Shown: positions 1 to 8,581, numbered from the stretch's first letter. The stretch is DNA of 64,000 nt from CAZEFK01 sp964511405 (GCA_964511405.1 CAZEFK010000002.1:16881-80880); one strand, 5' to 3'. The notes: generated by a model from the letters alone, not told the origin. Program-made: numbers and translations.

Positions 1-933
1 CACGCGGCCATGCATGCGCGGGCAGCACGGGCCGCCGATGCCACGCTGGCCGGCATCTGGGACGAGTCGGCCGACCTGTCCGCGCGCTTCGCCGCCGCCG
101 AGGGTGGCACGGCCATGGACTTCGACGCGCTGATCGCCGGACGGCCCGACCTGGTGGTCGCCATGGGTTCGGCCGACCGGATGCCGGCGCGGACCGGGCG
201 GCTGCTGGATGCCGGCCTGGCGGTGGTGATGGAGAAGCCGGCCGCCCTGTCGGCGGCGGCCTTGGCGCCGCTGGCGGCACGGGTCGCGTGCGAGGGCCGC
301 TTCGTGGCAGTGCCCTTGCCGAATCGGCTCAGCCCGATCTGGGCCGAAGCCGAGCGCTTGCGCCGGGCCGGGCGCCTCGGCGCGCTGTCGCACGCCCAGT
401 TCCGGCTCATCAATGGGCCGCCCGCCCGCTATCGCCGCGACGGCGTCGGCTGGGTGCTGGACCCGGCCCGCCATGGCGGCGGCGCGCTGCGCAACCTGGG
501 CATCCACGGCGTCGACGCGGCGCTGATGCTGGCCGGCGGCGCCGCACTCGACATCGTCGGCGCCACGCTGGGCGGCATCCACGGCGAGGCGGTCGAGGAC
601 TACGCCCTGGTCACCTTGCGCGCCCGGGACGGGCTGATCGTTACCGTCGAAGCCGGCTATACCTATCCGTCGATGGCGGCCGGCGGCGCCTTCGAATGGC
701 GGCTCTCAGCCGCCAATGCCTGGCTGGCCGACAGCGGCGGCGCCGCGCACGCCGCGACCCTTGACGACGGCCGCGACCGCGCGCTGGCGCCGCTGCCGCA
801 GGATGCGCGCTACGCCCGCATGATGGCCGACACCCTGGACCGGCTGGCGCGGGGCGCGCCGCCCGCGGTCTCGATCCACGACTACGTCAACGCGATGGCG
901 CTGATCGACCGCATCTATGCGCAGGCGCGCTGA
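1..933 (+). CDS. Gfo/Idh/MocA family oxidoreductase, 5' end outside window
   Basis: NAD(P)-dependent oxidoreductase of the Gfo/Idh/MocA family, typically acting on sugars, inositols or related polyols. The reading frame is open to base 1, so the gene starts upstream; the first ATG in view (10) is internal and the N-terminal GxGxxG nucleotide loop is missing. The visible part keeps the family signature EKP (VVMEKPAAL), a GGGALRNLGIHGVD stretch typical of the active-site helix, and the C-terminal beta-sheet domain. About 20 N-terminal residues are probably lost. The neighbouring genes are on the other strand and do not indicate its substrate, which I cannot name. Confidence 0.85.
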   Translation, partial: HAAMHARAARAADATLAGIWDESADLSARFAAAEGGTAMDFDALIAGRPDLVVAMGSADRMPARTGRLLDAGLAVVMEKPAALSAAALAPLAARVACEGRFVAVPLPNRLSPIWAEAERLRRAGRLGALSHAQFRLINGPPARYRRDGVGWVLDPARHGGGALRNLGIHGVDAALMLAGGAALDIVGATLGGIHGEAVEDYALVTLRARDGLIVTVEAGYTYPSMAAGGAFEWRLSAANAWLADSGGAAHAATLDDGRDRALAPLPQDARYARMMADTLDRLARGAPPAVSIHDYVNAMALIDRIYAQAR

Positions 934-936
934 TCT

Positions 937-2085
937 CTACGCCGCGACCCTGCGGGCGCTGGCCGCAACGGCCAGCAGCATCGCCGCCAACAGCAGCAAC
1001 GAGCCCTCCAGGCTGCTGGCCTGGGCCACGAACCCGATCAGGGCGGGTCCGGCCAGGATGCCCAGATAGCCCAGCGTCGTGACCGCCGCGACCGCCAGGT
1101 TGGGCGCCATCGCCGACTGGCGGCCGACCGCGGAGTACAGCACCGGCACGATGTTCGAGCAGCCGGCGCCGACCAGAGCAAAGCCGGCCAGCGCCCCGAT
1201 CCAGGACGGGCTCATGACCGCGACGGCGAGGCCGGCGGCCGCGGCGACGGCGCCGACCGCCAGCACCCGCCGGCGGCCCAGCGCGTGGACCACCCGGTCG
1301 CCGGTCAGCCGGCCCGCGGTCATGGCCGTGGCGAACAGGGCGTAGCCCAACCCGCCCCACGCCGGGGCGGCGGCCCGCCGGGCGGTCAGGAACACCGCGC
1401 TCCAGTCCAGCATGGCGCCTTCGGTCAGGAACAGGACGAAGCACAAGGCGCCCAGCAGCAGCACGACGCCACGCGGCCAGGCGAAGGCCGGGCCGCGGCG
1501 GTCGCTGCCATAGGGCAGCAAGCCCTGGCTATGCGCCGCCAGCAGGGCAACGATCGCCACCGCAACGCACAGCGTCGCCACGAGCGGCGGTGTCCCAGCG
1601 GCCAGCAGGCCGCTGACCCCACCCGACCCGACAATGCCGCCGACGCTGAACAAGCCGTGGAAGCCGGACATCTGGGGGCGATCGCCGGCCTTCTCGACGA
1701 TCACCGCCTGGAGATTGATCACCACGTCGACGGTGCCGATGCCGGCGCCGAACAGCAGCAGCGCCGCCGCCAGCGACGGCACCGTGCCGGCGGTCGCGAG
1801 CCAGGGCAGTGCGCCCGCTGCCGCCAGCCCCGCGATCCACAGCACCCGGCGACACCCATAGCGGCCGGCGAGCGCGCCCGAGACCGGCATGGTCGCGATC
1901 GAGCCGATGCCCAAGCACAGCAGCAGCAGGCCCAAGGTGCCCGCGGTGGCGCCCAGGCGCGCCTGGGCATAGGGCACCAACGGGGCCCAGGCCGACATGG
2001 CCAAGCCGGCAATCAGGAAGGCGGCGCGGGTCGCGCGCCGCTCCGCCGCGCCGGGCCGGCCCAGGGATGCGGCGAGGGCGGTCAC
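937..2085 (-). CDS. MFS transporter
   Basis: Major facilitator superfamily permease of 382 residues, the usual length, with about twelve hydrophobic segments and a short cytoplasmic N-terminus before the first (around residues 22-40, AAFLIAGLAMSAWAPLVPYA). A GRYGCRR loop after the third segment resembles the MFS motif A region. The start ATG overlaps the stop of the upstream GNAT gene by four bases (ATGA), so the two are translationally coupled. The coupling suggests an acetylation/export pair, but the substrate is unknown. The gene ends three bases from the convergent oxidoreductase gene. Confidence 0.85.
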   Translation of the reverse strand: MTALAASLGRPGAAERRATRAAFLIAGLAMSAWAPLVPYAQARLGATAGTLGLLLLCLGIGSIATMPVSGALAGRYGCRRVLWIAGLAAAGALPWLATAGTVPSLAAALLLFGAGIGTVDVVINLQAVIVEKAGDRPQMSGFHGLFSVGGIVGSGGVSGLLAAGTPPLVATLCVAVAIVALLAAHSQGLLPYGSDRRGPAFAWPRGVVLLLGALCFVLFLTEGAMLDWSAVFLTARRAAAPAWGGLGYALFATAMTAGRLTGDRVVHALGRRRVLAVGAVAAAAGLAVAVMSPSWIGALAGFALVGAGCSNIVPVLYSAVGRQSAMAPNLAVAAVTTLGYLGILAGPALIGFVAQASSLEGSLLLLAAMLLAVAASARRVAA

Positions 2086-2579
2086 CGGCCGGCGATGGTC
2101 GCGGCCGCCACCAACATGTCCACCCGCTCGCCGCGCACCAGCGCCGGCTCGGGGGCCAGGCCGATCATGCGGAAGCCCAGGCTGCGGTAGAACGACATGG
2201 CGCGGGCGTTGTCGGCGCGGATGCTGGCCTCGAGCGTGGCATAGCCGCGCTCCCGCGCCGCCGGGACCGTCGCCCGGCCCAGCCGGGTGCCGATGCCCTG
2301 GCGATGGCGTCCGGGCGCGACAAACGTGCTGATCTCCCCGATATCGGCGGTGGCGGGCGATCGTGGCAGGACCGCCTGCACACCGAGCAGGCCGCCGTCG
2401 CCGTCCACCGCCACATTGAACAGCCCATGCCCCGGGAAGTTGCGGATGAAGTCGATCTCCTCGTCGACGGAGACCGGGGTGTCCAGGACACCTTGGCCGC
2501 CCGTCTTGGTGATGTGGTTAAGCAGCTCGGCGATCGCGGCGGCGTCCGCCTGCCGAACCGGTCGAATGGTCACGTCCAT
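2082..2579 (-). CDS. GNAT family N-acetyltransferase (copy 1)
   Basis: Acetyl-CoA-dependent N-acetyltransferase of 165 residues. It begins MDVTIRPVRQADAAAIAELL and carries the acetyl-CoA-binding segment RHRQGIGTRLGRA (Q/RxxGxG/A motif, around residues 91-103) and the C-terminal NARAMSFYRSLGF motif. The ATG is preceded by AAGG at normal spacing. The next gene, an MFS transporter, overlaps its stop by four bases. A close paralogue of identical length lies at 4681-5178 on the same strand, with a chemoreceptor gene between the two. The substrate is unknown. Confidence 0.88.
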   Translation of the reverse strand: MDVTIRPVRQADAAAIAELLNHITKTGGQGVLDTPVSVDEEIDFIRNFPGHGLFNVAVDGDGGLLGVQAVLPRSPATADIGEISTFVAPGRHRQGIGTRLGRATVPAARERGYATLEASIRADNARAMSFYRSLGFRMIGLAPEPALVRGERVDMLVAAATIAGR

Positions 2580-2796
2580 GGATTGCCTTCGTGCTGACGC
2601 GCCCGCGGGCCGGGGCCGACGCGAGCGTGCCGCAGCCTGCGCGCCATCAAGGGCGCCGCCGGCCGCGGCTTCGGGATGTCACCGTCGCGGCCGCGCCCGA
2701 TCCGAGCCGCAGCCTGCGGTGCCCCTGAGATGGGAGGTGCGCCCGTGCCCGTCCAGCCCGCATCGCTGCATGGGGGGCTGCACCGACGTCGACCCT

Positions 2797-4488
2797 CTAG
2801 GCGGCCTGGAGTCGCGCCAGGAAGCGCTCGACCTCGCGTTTGAGCTCGGCAGCCTGGTCGACCACCTGGTCGGCAGCCCCCTGCACGGCGCGGGCGGACT
2901 GGCCGGTCTCGCGGGCGGCATCGCTGACACCGGCAATGCTGCTGGTGACTTCGGCGGTGCCGCGGGCCGCCTCCTGGACGTTGCGCGCGATCTCGCCGGT
3001 CGCCGCCCCCTGCTGCTGCACCGCCACCGCCACCGATCCGGTGATCTCGCTGATGCTGCCGATGGTGCCGGCGATGCCCTCGATCGCCTGGACCGCGCGC
3101 TGGGTCTCGGCCTGAATGGCCTGGACCTGGGCGCCGATGTCCCCGGTGGCGTGGGCGGTCTGGCTGGCCAGTTGCTTGACTTCCGACGCGACCACCGCGA
3201 AGCCCTTGCCGGCGTCGCCGGCCCGCGCCGCCTCGATCGTCGCGTTCAGGGCCAACAGATTGGTCTGGCCCGCGATGTCGGCGATCAGCTTGACCACGTC
3301 GCCGATGCGCTGGGCCGCCGCCGACAGGCTGCGGATGGTGTCGTTGGTGCGGTCGGCCTCGGCCACCGCGCCGTCGGCAACCTCGGCGGCCCGGCCGACC
3401 TGGCGGCTGATCTCGGCGATCGAGCTCGACAGCTCCTCCGACGCGCTGGCCACGGTCTGGACATTGGCCGCGGCCTGGTCCGAGGCCGCGGCGACCGCGC
3501 TGGACTGCTGGCTCGCCTGCTCGGCATTGGCCGACAGCGCCTGGGCCGTGCCGCGCATCTGCCCGGCCGCGCCGCTCACCGACACCGCGACGCGGTCCAT
3601 GGCGCCGAGGAAGTCCTCGGTGGCAGCCTCCACGACCGCCTGACGCCGGGCCTTGGCCGCGCGTTCGCGGTCCTGGGCCTCGGCGAGGCGCCGCGCGTCG
3701 ATCAGGCCGTCCTTGAACACCGCCAGCGCTTGCGCCATGGCGCCGATCTCGTCGCGCCGGCCGGCCGCGGCGATCGTGACGTCGAGGTTGCCGGCCGCCA
3801 GGGCTGCCATGTCGCCCTTCAACCCGGCCAGCGGCCGCGAGATGTTGCGCCCGACCAGCCACGCCAGGCCGACGGTGGCGGCGATCAGCACCAGGGCCAG
3901 CAGCCCGAGTTCGACCAGCGCGGCGCGGACTTCGGCCGCCAGGTCGTCGACGTAGAGACCGGTCAGGATATAGACGCCCCAGGGATCGAAGCGCTTGAGG
4001 TAGGAGACCTTGCGCAGCGGCTCGCCCCCGCCCGGCTTGGGATAGACATAGCTGTAGGTGCCTTCGGCCTGCCGCTTCATGAGCGCGGTCATCTCGGCCA
4101 CGATCGGCGTGCCCACCGCATCCTTGAGGCCGAGCTGGCTCTTGCCCTCGTTCTGGGGCGCGGCGCCGTTGGCGACCGAGATGCCGTCCAGCCGGTTGAC
4201 GGTCAGGTAGCCGACGGCGCCGTCATAGCGCATGCCGTGGATGACGCTGCGGAAGCGCTCGATCGCCTGGTCGCGGGTCAGTGCGCCGGCGCCGACCTGA
4301 TCCTCCAGCGACTGGGCGACACCGGCGGCGGCGTCGACGATGCTACGCATCTTGGCGACGCGCTCCGTCATCATGCGGTCGCCGAGGATCGTTCCTGCCA
4401 GCGCCGTCGCCGCCACCAGCGCCACCGCCGCCAATGCCACCAGCAGCCACAGCTTGGTCGAGATCTTCAATCGATCGAGGATCGTCAC
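2797..4488 (-). CDS. Methyl-accepting chemotaxis protein, single-Cache type
   Basis: Inner-membrane chemoreceptor of 563 residues. Order: first transmembrane helix (about 10-30), periplasmic single-Cache ligand domain with a GYLTVNRLDG and FDPWGVYILTGLY signature (about 40-185), second helix (about 190-212), HAMP, then the signalling domain whose tip contains IAGQTNLLALNATIEAARAG. I chose the GTG at 4488 because GGAGG precedes it and the protein then begins with the short basic segment before the membrane helix; an upstream ATG at 4587 would add 33 unlikely residues. It lies between two GNAT paralogues. Ligands of this Cache class are often small carboxylates, but none can be assigned here. 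Confidence 0.9.
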   Translation of the reverse strand: MTILDRLKISTKLWLLVALAAVALVAATALAGTILGDRMMTERVAKMRSIVDAAAGVAQSLEDQVGAGALTRDQAIERFRSVIHGMRYDGAVGYLTVNRLDGISVANGAAPQNEGKSQLGLKDAVGTPIVAEMTALMKRQAEGTYSYVYPKPGGGEPLRKVSYLKRFDPWGVYILTGLYVDDLAAEVRAALVELGLLALVLIAATVGLAWLVGRNISRPLAGLKGDMAALAAGNLDVTIAAAGRRDEIGAMAQALAVFKDGLIDARRLAEAQDRERAAKARRQAVVEAATEDFLGAMDRVAVSVSGAAGQMRGTAQALSANAEQASQQSSAVAAASDQAAANVQTVASASEELSSSIAEISRQVGRAAEVADGAVAEADRTNDTIRSLSAAAQRIGDVVKLIADIAGQTNLLALNATIEAARAGDAGKGFAVVASEVKQLASQTAHATGDIGAQVQAIQAETQRAVQAIEGIAGTIGSISEITGSVAVAVQQQGAATGEIARNVQEAARGTAEVTSSIAGVSDAARETGQSARAVQGAADQVVDQAAELKREVERFLARLQAA

Positions 4489-4680
4489 GGGGGTCGCCTC
4501 CAAGCGCGATCGGGCATTCGGTTGTCCGGTGATACGGCCGTCGATGCCGGACCAAGCGTTGGCGAATGTAGATCGAATTGGAAGCATTCCAGTGCTGCAT
4601 TGCGGTATTGGCAGCCATCGGCGCCGCCCCGATTGATGGCGGGCCGGCGCGCGCCCATATGGTTTCTTTTTGTTTAACGG

Positions 4681-5178
4681 TCAGCTCGACGCGCCGAGGC
4701 TGGCCTCTGCGATCAGCACGTCGACCGGCTCGCCGCGCCGCAGCACGGGCTCCGGCGCCATCCCGACCATCCGGAACCCAAGGCTGCGATAGAAGGACAA
4801 CGCCACGGCGTTGTCGGCCCGGATCGCCGCCCGCAGCGTGGTGAAGCCGCGCGCCCGCGCCGCGGCGACGCTGGCCTGGCCAAGGCGGGTGCCGATCCCC
4901 AAGCGGTGCCGGTCGGGGTCCACGAACGTCTTAATGTCGCCTACGGCCCCAGGCTCGACGGCCAACGGCAGGATATCCTGGAGGCCCACGATGGCCCCGT
5001 CGTCCTCCGCGACATGGAACACGCCGTGCTGGGGAAAGCCGCGGATGAACTCGGCCTTGTGCGCCGCCGACACCGGGATGCCGATGGCGGCCTGGCCGTC
5101 GTCGGCGATGAGGCGATTGAGCAGGGTCGCGATCGCGTCCGCATCCGCGACGCGGACTGGTCTGATGGTCACGTCCAT
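4681..5178 (-). CDS. GNAT family N-acetyltransferase (copy 2)
   Basis: Paralogue of the 2082-2579 acetyltransferase, also 165 residues. Both begin MDVTIRPVR and share RHRxGIGTRLG in the acetyl-CoA loop, IRADNA and LSFYRSLGFRM. An ATG at 5316 is in frame, but the ATG at 5178 matches the paralogue start exactly and has AGG just upstream. No MFS gene follows this copy, unlike copy 1. The upstream side abuts a decayed marC fragment on the opposite strand, suggesting a rearrangement there. Substrate unknown. Confidence 0.87.
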   Translation of the reverse strand: MDVTIRPVRVADADAIATLLNRLIADDGQAAIGIPVSAAHKAEFIRGFPQHGVFHVAEDDGAIVGLQDILPLAVEPGAVGDIKTFVDPDRHRLGIGTRLGQASVAAARARGFTTLRAAIRADNAVALSFYRSLGFRMVGMAPEPVLRRGEPVDVLIAEASLGASS

Positions 5179-5319
5179 TGAGCAACCTATGTGCAGTGCA
5201 GGATCCACGGCCGAAGGCGGTGGCCGCGCAGCAGAGGGCCACGGGGAGGGGGCGGCCCGGCGCTTTGTTGCGCTGCAATGAACATGGGCGCGAGTCGGCC
5301 TGCCGTCGCTCGGCAAGGC

Positions 5320-5747
5320 GGCCTAGGCCGTTCTTCGGCATCACGCTGCCGGTGGTCGGGATCGCCGCCAGCCTGGCCGTCACGTCGTTCGCCTGGACGC
5401 TGCTGCACGCCGGCGACGCCGACGCGTTCTATCCTCTGACCATGCCGCTGACCGTCGGCCCGGGCTCGATCTCGGTGGCGATCGCCCTCGGCAGCCAGCG
5501 ACCGCAGGCGGCATCGGGTCTGGCCGACCTCGCCCTGTCGGGCGGCGGCGCGATCCTGGGCCTGGCCGCCGTCGCGGCGACCATCTTCATCTGCTACCGC
5601 TTCGCCGACCGCGTGGTCGCGCTGCTCGGCCGGCACGGCAGCCGCGTCACGGTGCGGCTGTCCGCCTTCATCCTGCTCTGCATCGGCATCCAGTTCCTAT
5701 GGAATGGCATCAGCGCCTTGCTGGCGGCCGGCCATCCCTCCGGCTGA
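5320..5747 (+). pseudogene. MarC family membrane protein, 5'-truncated remnant
   Basis: The frame encodes the C-terminal two thirds of a MarC-family inner-membrane protein (full length about 200-220 residues). The segment FFGITLPVVGIAA matches the third helix region, PLTMPLTVGPGSISVAIALGS is the conserved second-repeat motif, and FILLCIGIQFLWNGISALL is the typical last helix. The first two helices are absent. The sequence upstream (5179-5320) is open but Arg/Pro-rich, lacks hydrophobic segments, and lies over the promoter side of the divergent GNAT gene. I read this as a gene whose 5' end was deleted. A shortened expressed protein cannot be excluded. Confidence 0.6.
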
Positions 5748-5765
5748 GGGGGCGCAAGGGCCCAC

Positions 5766-5782
5766 ACGGCACATCGTGCCGT
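5766..5782. terminator. Perfect 7-bp hairpin after the marC remnant
   Basis: ACGGCAC and GTGCCGT are separated by three bases, 19 bases after the marC-remnant stop. No T-run follows, so it is at best a weak or factor-assisted terminator. Confidence 0.4.
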
Positions 5783-5815
5783 CCGGTCCCTCCCCCACCC
5801 TCGCACGGCGTCGCC

Positions 5816-5847
5816 GGGCCGTTGCCTCTTGAAAAGAGGCTCGGCCC
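5816..5847. terminator. Long two-part hairpin downstream of HU
   Basis: GGGCCG, two bases, GCCTCTT, loop GAA, AAGAGGC, one base, CGGCCC: thirteen paired positions. It lies eight bases beyond the HU stop on the minus strand and between converging genes, so it could act in both directions. There is no T-tract. Confidence 0.55.
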
Positions 5848-5854
5848 TGGCGCG

Positions 5855-6211
5855 TCAGGCGGACTTCTTGGCCGGCTTCTTGGCCTTGGCCGGCGCAGCC
5901 TTGGCGGCCTTCTTGGCCGGGGTCTTGGCCGGCGGCGCCACGGCATCCTTCAGGGCCTTGGCCGGCGCGAACTTGGGCGCCTTGGAGGCAGGGATGTCGA
6001 TGGTCTCGCCGGTGCGCAGGTTACGGCCCTTGCGCGCCGGACGATCGGCGACCCGGAAGGCGCCGAGGCCGAAGATCCGTACTTCCTCGCCCCGGCCGAG
6101 CGTGGCCGAGATCTCTTGGACCAGAGCGCCCAGCACCTTGCCGGTGTCAGTCTTGGTCATACCGAGGCGCTCCGCGATCGCAGCCGCCATGTCAGCTTGG
6201 GTCAACGCCAT
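5855..6211 (-). CDS. HU family DNA-binding protein with basic C-terminal tail
   Basis: Nucleoid protein of 118 residues. Residues 1-90 form the HU/IHF fold, with the beta-arm signature GLGAFRVADRPARKGRN and the ETIDIPASKAPKF segment. The last 25 residues are a Lys/Ala/Pro tail (AKKAAKAAPAKAKKPAKK) resembling the histone-H1-like tails added to some HU proteins. The ATG at 6211 is preceded by AAGGAG at ideal spacing. HU dimers bend and compact DNA; the tail should strengthen nonspecific binding. It is transcribed alone, with a hairpin downstream and a terminator-like hairpin 88 bases upstream. Confidence 0.93.
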   Translation of the reverse strand: MALTQADMAAAIAERLGMTKTDTGKVLGALVQEISATLGRGEEVRIFGLGAFRVADRPARKGRNLRTGETIDIPASKAPKFAPAKALKDAVAPPAKTPAKKAAKAAPAKAKKPAKKSA

Positions 6212-6298
6212 TGTTTGGCTCCTTAGCTCGTACCCGGACGTATCCGCGGTATACCACCAATCCCCAAGAACGCCAGAGGGATTGCGCGGGCGAGCGTG

Positions 6299-6330
6299 AA
6301 AAAGCCCCTGAAAACCGGCATTCTTCAGGG
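6299..6330 (-). terminator. Rho-independent-like hairpin upstream of HU
   Basis: On the minus strand CCCTGAA pairs with TTCAGGG across an 11-base loop, then GC and five T residues follow. It lies in the HU leader, 88 bases before the start codon and on the coding strand, so it may be an attenuator or the 3' end of a small transcript. The rest of 6212-6579 holds no convincing gene. A second short inverted repeat (TTGCCGT / ACGGCAA) is at 6483-6501. Confidence 0.4.
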
Positions 6331-6579
6331 AAAACATGGTATTGCGCGGTCTTGGGCCGGGTCGTGGCGACCCGCGGAATGGCCGAGATTCCCAGGGCAA
6401 ACCGGCGAATCGATCGACCGGACCTGGCGAAGAACTGCCGCCGCGGCAACAGCATTCGCTTCGCGAACACCGGACCGCGACCTTGCCGTTGCCGACGGCA
6501 ATGATTTGCCTTTGCCGGTTTGCGCCCGGGCATCGGGCGAATAGAGTTCCGCGGTCCCGTCCCAGCCGAGAGGATCGCC

Positions 6580-8133
6580 ATGCCCATCCGCCCCACGATT
6601 CAGGTCCGCGTTCCCAGCGCCGGTGACGAGCGCCATTTGGGCGTGCTGTCCATCGACGACTGGAGCGTGCCCTGCGCCGTCGGGGCTGCCGGGCTGGTCC
6701 CGGCCACTGCCAAGCGCGAAGGCGACCGGGCGACGCCGATCGGCGTGTTCGCCCTGCGCTACGGCTTCTTCGAACCAGGCGCCTGGCCGGACTTCCCGCG
6801 CGACCTCGAGTTCCCCTTCGTCCCTTACGATCCCGCCATGATGTGGAGCGAGGACCCGGCCGATCCCGACTACAACCGCGCGGTCTTCGAGGAGACGCCG
6901 GACCCGGCCCGCGCCACGGCCCGCCGGGCGACCGGCCAGTTCGACCTGTTCGTGCCGATCGGCTGGAACGACGCCGTGCCCGACCCCCATCGCGGCAGTG
7001 CCATTTATCTGCATGTGGCGCGGCCGGGCCTGACCCCCACCGCCGGCTGCGTCGCCGTCGCGCGCGAGCATGCGCTGGCGCTGGCCCGCCGCCTGGTGCC
7101 GGGGATGACGATCGACATCGCGCCGCTCGACGAGACCCCGGTGCGCGCCGCCGAGCGCCGCATGGAGCCCTTGGAGAGCGTGACCTTCACAGGGCTGGCG
7201 CCCGGGCCGCGCCTGATCGTGACCGGCGCGGTCCACGGCAACGAAGTCGCCGGCGCCATCGCGATCCGCCAGGCGATCGACGACATCCGCGCCGGGCGCC
7301 TGCTGATCCGGCGCGGCACCGTCACCTTCGTGCCGATCGTCAACGCCCTCGCCCATCGCCGCAACAGCCGGGCCGGCGACCGCAACCTCAACCGCGACCT
7401 GCGCGAAGCGACGGTGCCGACCAGCTACGAGGACCGGGTCGCCAATGTTCTGTGCCCGCTGCTGCGCGGCCACGACGTGCTGCTCGACCTGCACAGCTTC
7501 CGGGTCGGCAGTCGGCCGTTCGTGTTCGTCGGCCCTGCCGACAATGACGGGCCGGTCGAGCCGTTCGCCCAGGCCTCGGCCGAAGGCGACTTCGCCAGCC
7601 GGCTCGGGCCCGAGCTGGTCATGCATGGCTGGCTGCAGGCCTATGTCGCGGCAGCCGAGGAGAAGCGCCGGCTGATCGCGGCCGGAGTCGGCGCCGGCGG
7701 CCCCCTGCCCGAGGTGGCGCCGTCCCTCGGCGTCGGGACCACCGAATATATGCGCTTCGCCGGCGGCTATGCCGTGACCGTGGAATGCGGCCAGCACGAC
7801 GATCCCGCAGCCCCCGGCGTCGCCCGCGCAGCGATCCGCGCCGCGCTTGCGCATCTGCGCCTGATCGAAGCGCCGCCGCCGCCCCGCTCGGTCCGCCGCG
7901 GCATCGAATTCCGCGAGATCGTGGTCGCCCACTCGGCCGACGATCGCTTGGCGCGCGACTGGCGCACCGGCGACCCGGTCGCCGCCGGCACCGTGATCGC
8001 CCGCCGCGCCGATGGCACCGAGCTCACCGCGCCCGCGGACGGCTTTATCGTGTTCCCCAACGCCAGCCCGCAGCCGCTCGATGACCTCTACAGCTTCGGC
8101 GTGCCCAGCGAGCGGTTCCGCGACGACGGCTGA
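6580..8133 (+). CDS. Fusion of YkuD-type L,D-transpeptidase and M14 AstE/AspA-like metallopeptidase
   Basis: Single frame of 517 residues with two catalytic modules. Residues 1-180 match the COG3786 branch of YkuD L,D-transpeptidases: an early KREGDRATPIGVF segment and the active-site motif LHVARPGLTPTAGCVAV with its His and Cys. From about 190 to 510 it matches the succinylglutamate desuccinylase/aspartoacylase branch of M14: VHGNE zinc motif, RNLNRDLR, then LDLHSF with the third zinc ligand, and a C-terminal beta domain. GAGAGGA precedes the ATG at 6580. There is no signal peptide, so both activities appear cytoplasmic unless exported otherwise. Cutting or remodelling of cell-wall peptides is one idea; amide hydrolysis of small acylated amino acids is another. 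No stop or frameshift separates the halves. Confidence 0.85.
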   Translation: MPIRPTIQVRVPSAGDERHLGVLSIDDWSVPCAVGAAGLVPATAKREGDRATPIGVFALRYGFFEPGAWPDFPRDLEFPFVPYDPAMMWSEDPADPDYNRAVFEETPDPARATARRATGQFDLFVPIGWNDAVPDPHRGSAIYLHVARPGLTPTAGCVAVAREHALALARRLVPGMTIDIAPLDETPVRAAERRMEPLESVTFTGLAPGPRLIVTGAVHGNEVAGAIAIRQAIDDIRAGRLLIRRGTVTFVPIVNALAHRRNSRAGDRNLNRDLREATVPTSYEDRVANVLCPLLRGHDVLLDLHSFRVGSRPFVFVGPADNDGPVEPFAQASAEGDFASRLGPELVMHGWLQAYVAAAEEKRRLIAAGVGAGGPLPEVAPSLGVGTTEYMRFAGGYAVTVECGQHDDPAAPGVARAAIRAALAHLRLIEAPPPPRSVRRGIEFREIVVAHSADDRLARDWRTGDPVAAGTVIARRADGTELTAPADGFIVFPNASPQPLDDLYSFGVPSERFRDDG

Positions 8134-8140
8134 GCGGCCC

Positions 8141-8581
8141 TCATCGCGGCAATCCGAACCGCGCCGCGAGCGGCGACGGCTGTGGCTGCGCGGCGATCGC
8201 CTGGAAGCTGGCGGCGAGGCCCGGCAGCTCGGCCGGTATCGCCGCCATCAGCGGCGGTACCGGCACGGCCGGCGGCGGCGCGGCACCGGCCGCGACCCAC
8301 ACCCGCGTGATCCGGTCGCCGCTACCCACGATCCCGTGCCGCAGGCCCTGGAGCAGCTGGTCGAGCACGGCATGCAGGCTGCCGGCATAGGTGCCGTTGA
8401 GCGTCGGCGAGTCGGCCGGCCGGTTCGGCCAGTCGAATGCGAACCCGTACCGGCGTGCCAACTGGCCGAGCGCGGCGTCGAGCGGTAGGTCCGTGGCTTC
8501 GAGCACGACCCCATCCTCGGCCGCCGCCGGCGCCATGGGCAGCGGCAGCGCCAGCAGCAGGGCAACGGCCAGCCGGATCAT
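8141..8581 (-). CDS. Secreted STN-domain-like small protein
   Basis: Protein of 146 residues with a signal peptide (MIRLAVALLLALPLPMAPAA). The middle resembles the secretin/TonB short N-terminal (STN) domain: an LEATDLPLDAALGQLARRYG helix-strand start, then GTYAGSLHAVLDQLLQGL, then a strand ending in a basic ITRVWV. The C-terminus is Pro/Ala-rich. The ATG overlaps the stop of the DUF1501 gene by four bases, so it is the last cistron of a DUF1800-DUF1501-STN operon. STN domains usually sit in secretins or TonB receptors and bind partner proteins; a free-standing one here may assist secretion or assembly. Function not established. Confidence 0.7.
   Translation of the reverse strand: MIRLAVALLLALPLPMAPAAAEDGVVLEATDLPLDAALGQLARRYGFAFDWPNRPADSPTLNGTYAGSLHAVLDQLLQGLRHGIVGSGDRITRVWVAAGAAPPPAVPVPPLMAAIPAELPGLAASFQAIAAQPQPSPLAARFGLPR

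Noticed and set aside
2287..4677. 796-codon open frame on the plus strand opposite the chemoreceptor
   Set aside because: It is the antisense of a clearly coding gene in GC-rich DNA; its product is Gly/Ala/Asp repeats with no domain, whereas the minus strand gives a full chemoreceptor.
6325..7932. 535-codon frame antisense to the transpeptidase-peptidase fusion
   Set aside because: Low-complexity product and no ribosome site; the plus strand carries the catalytic motifs of two enzyme families.
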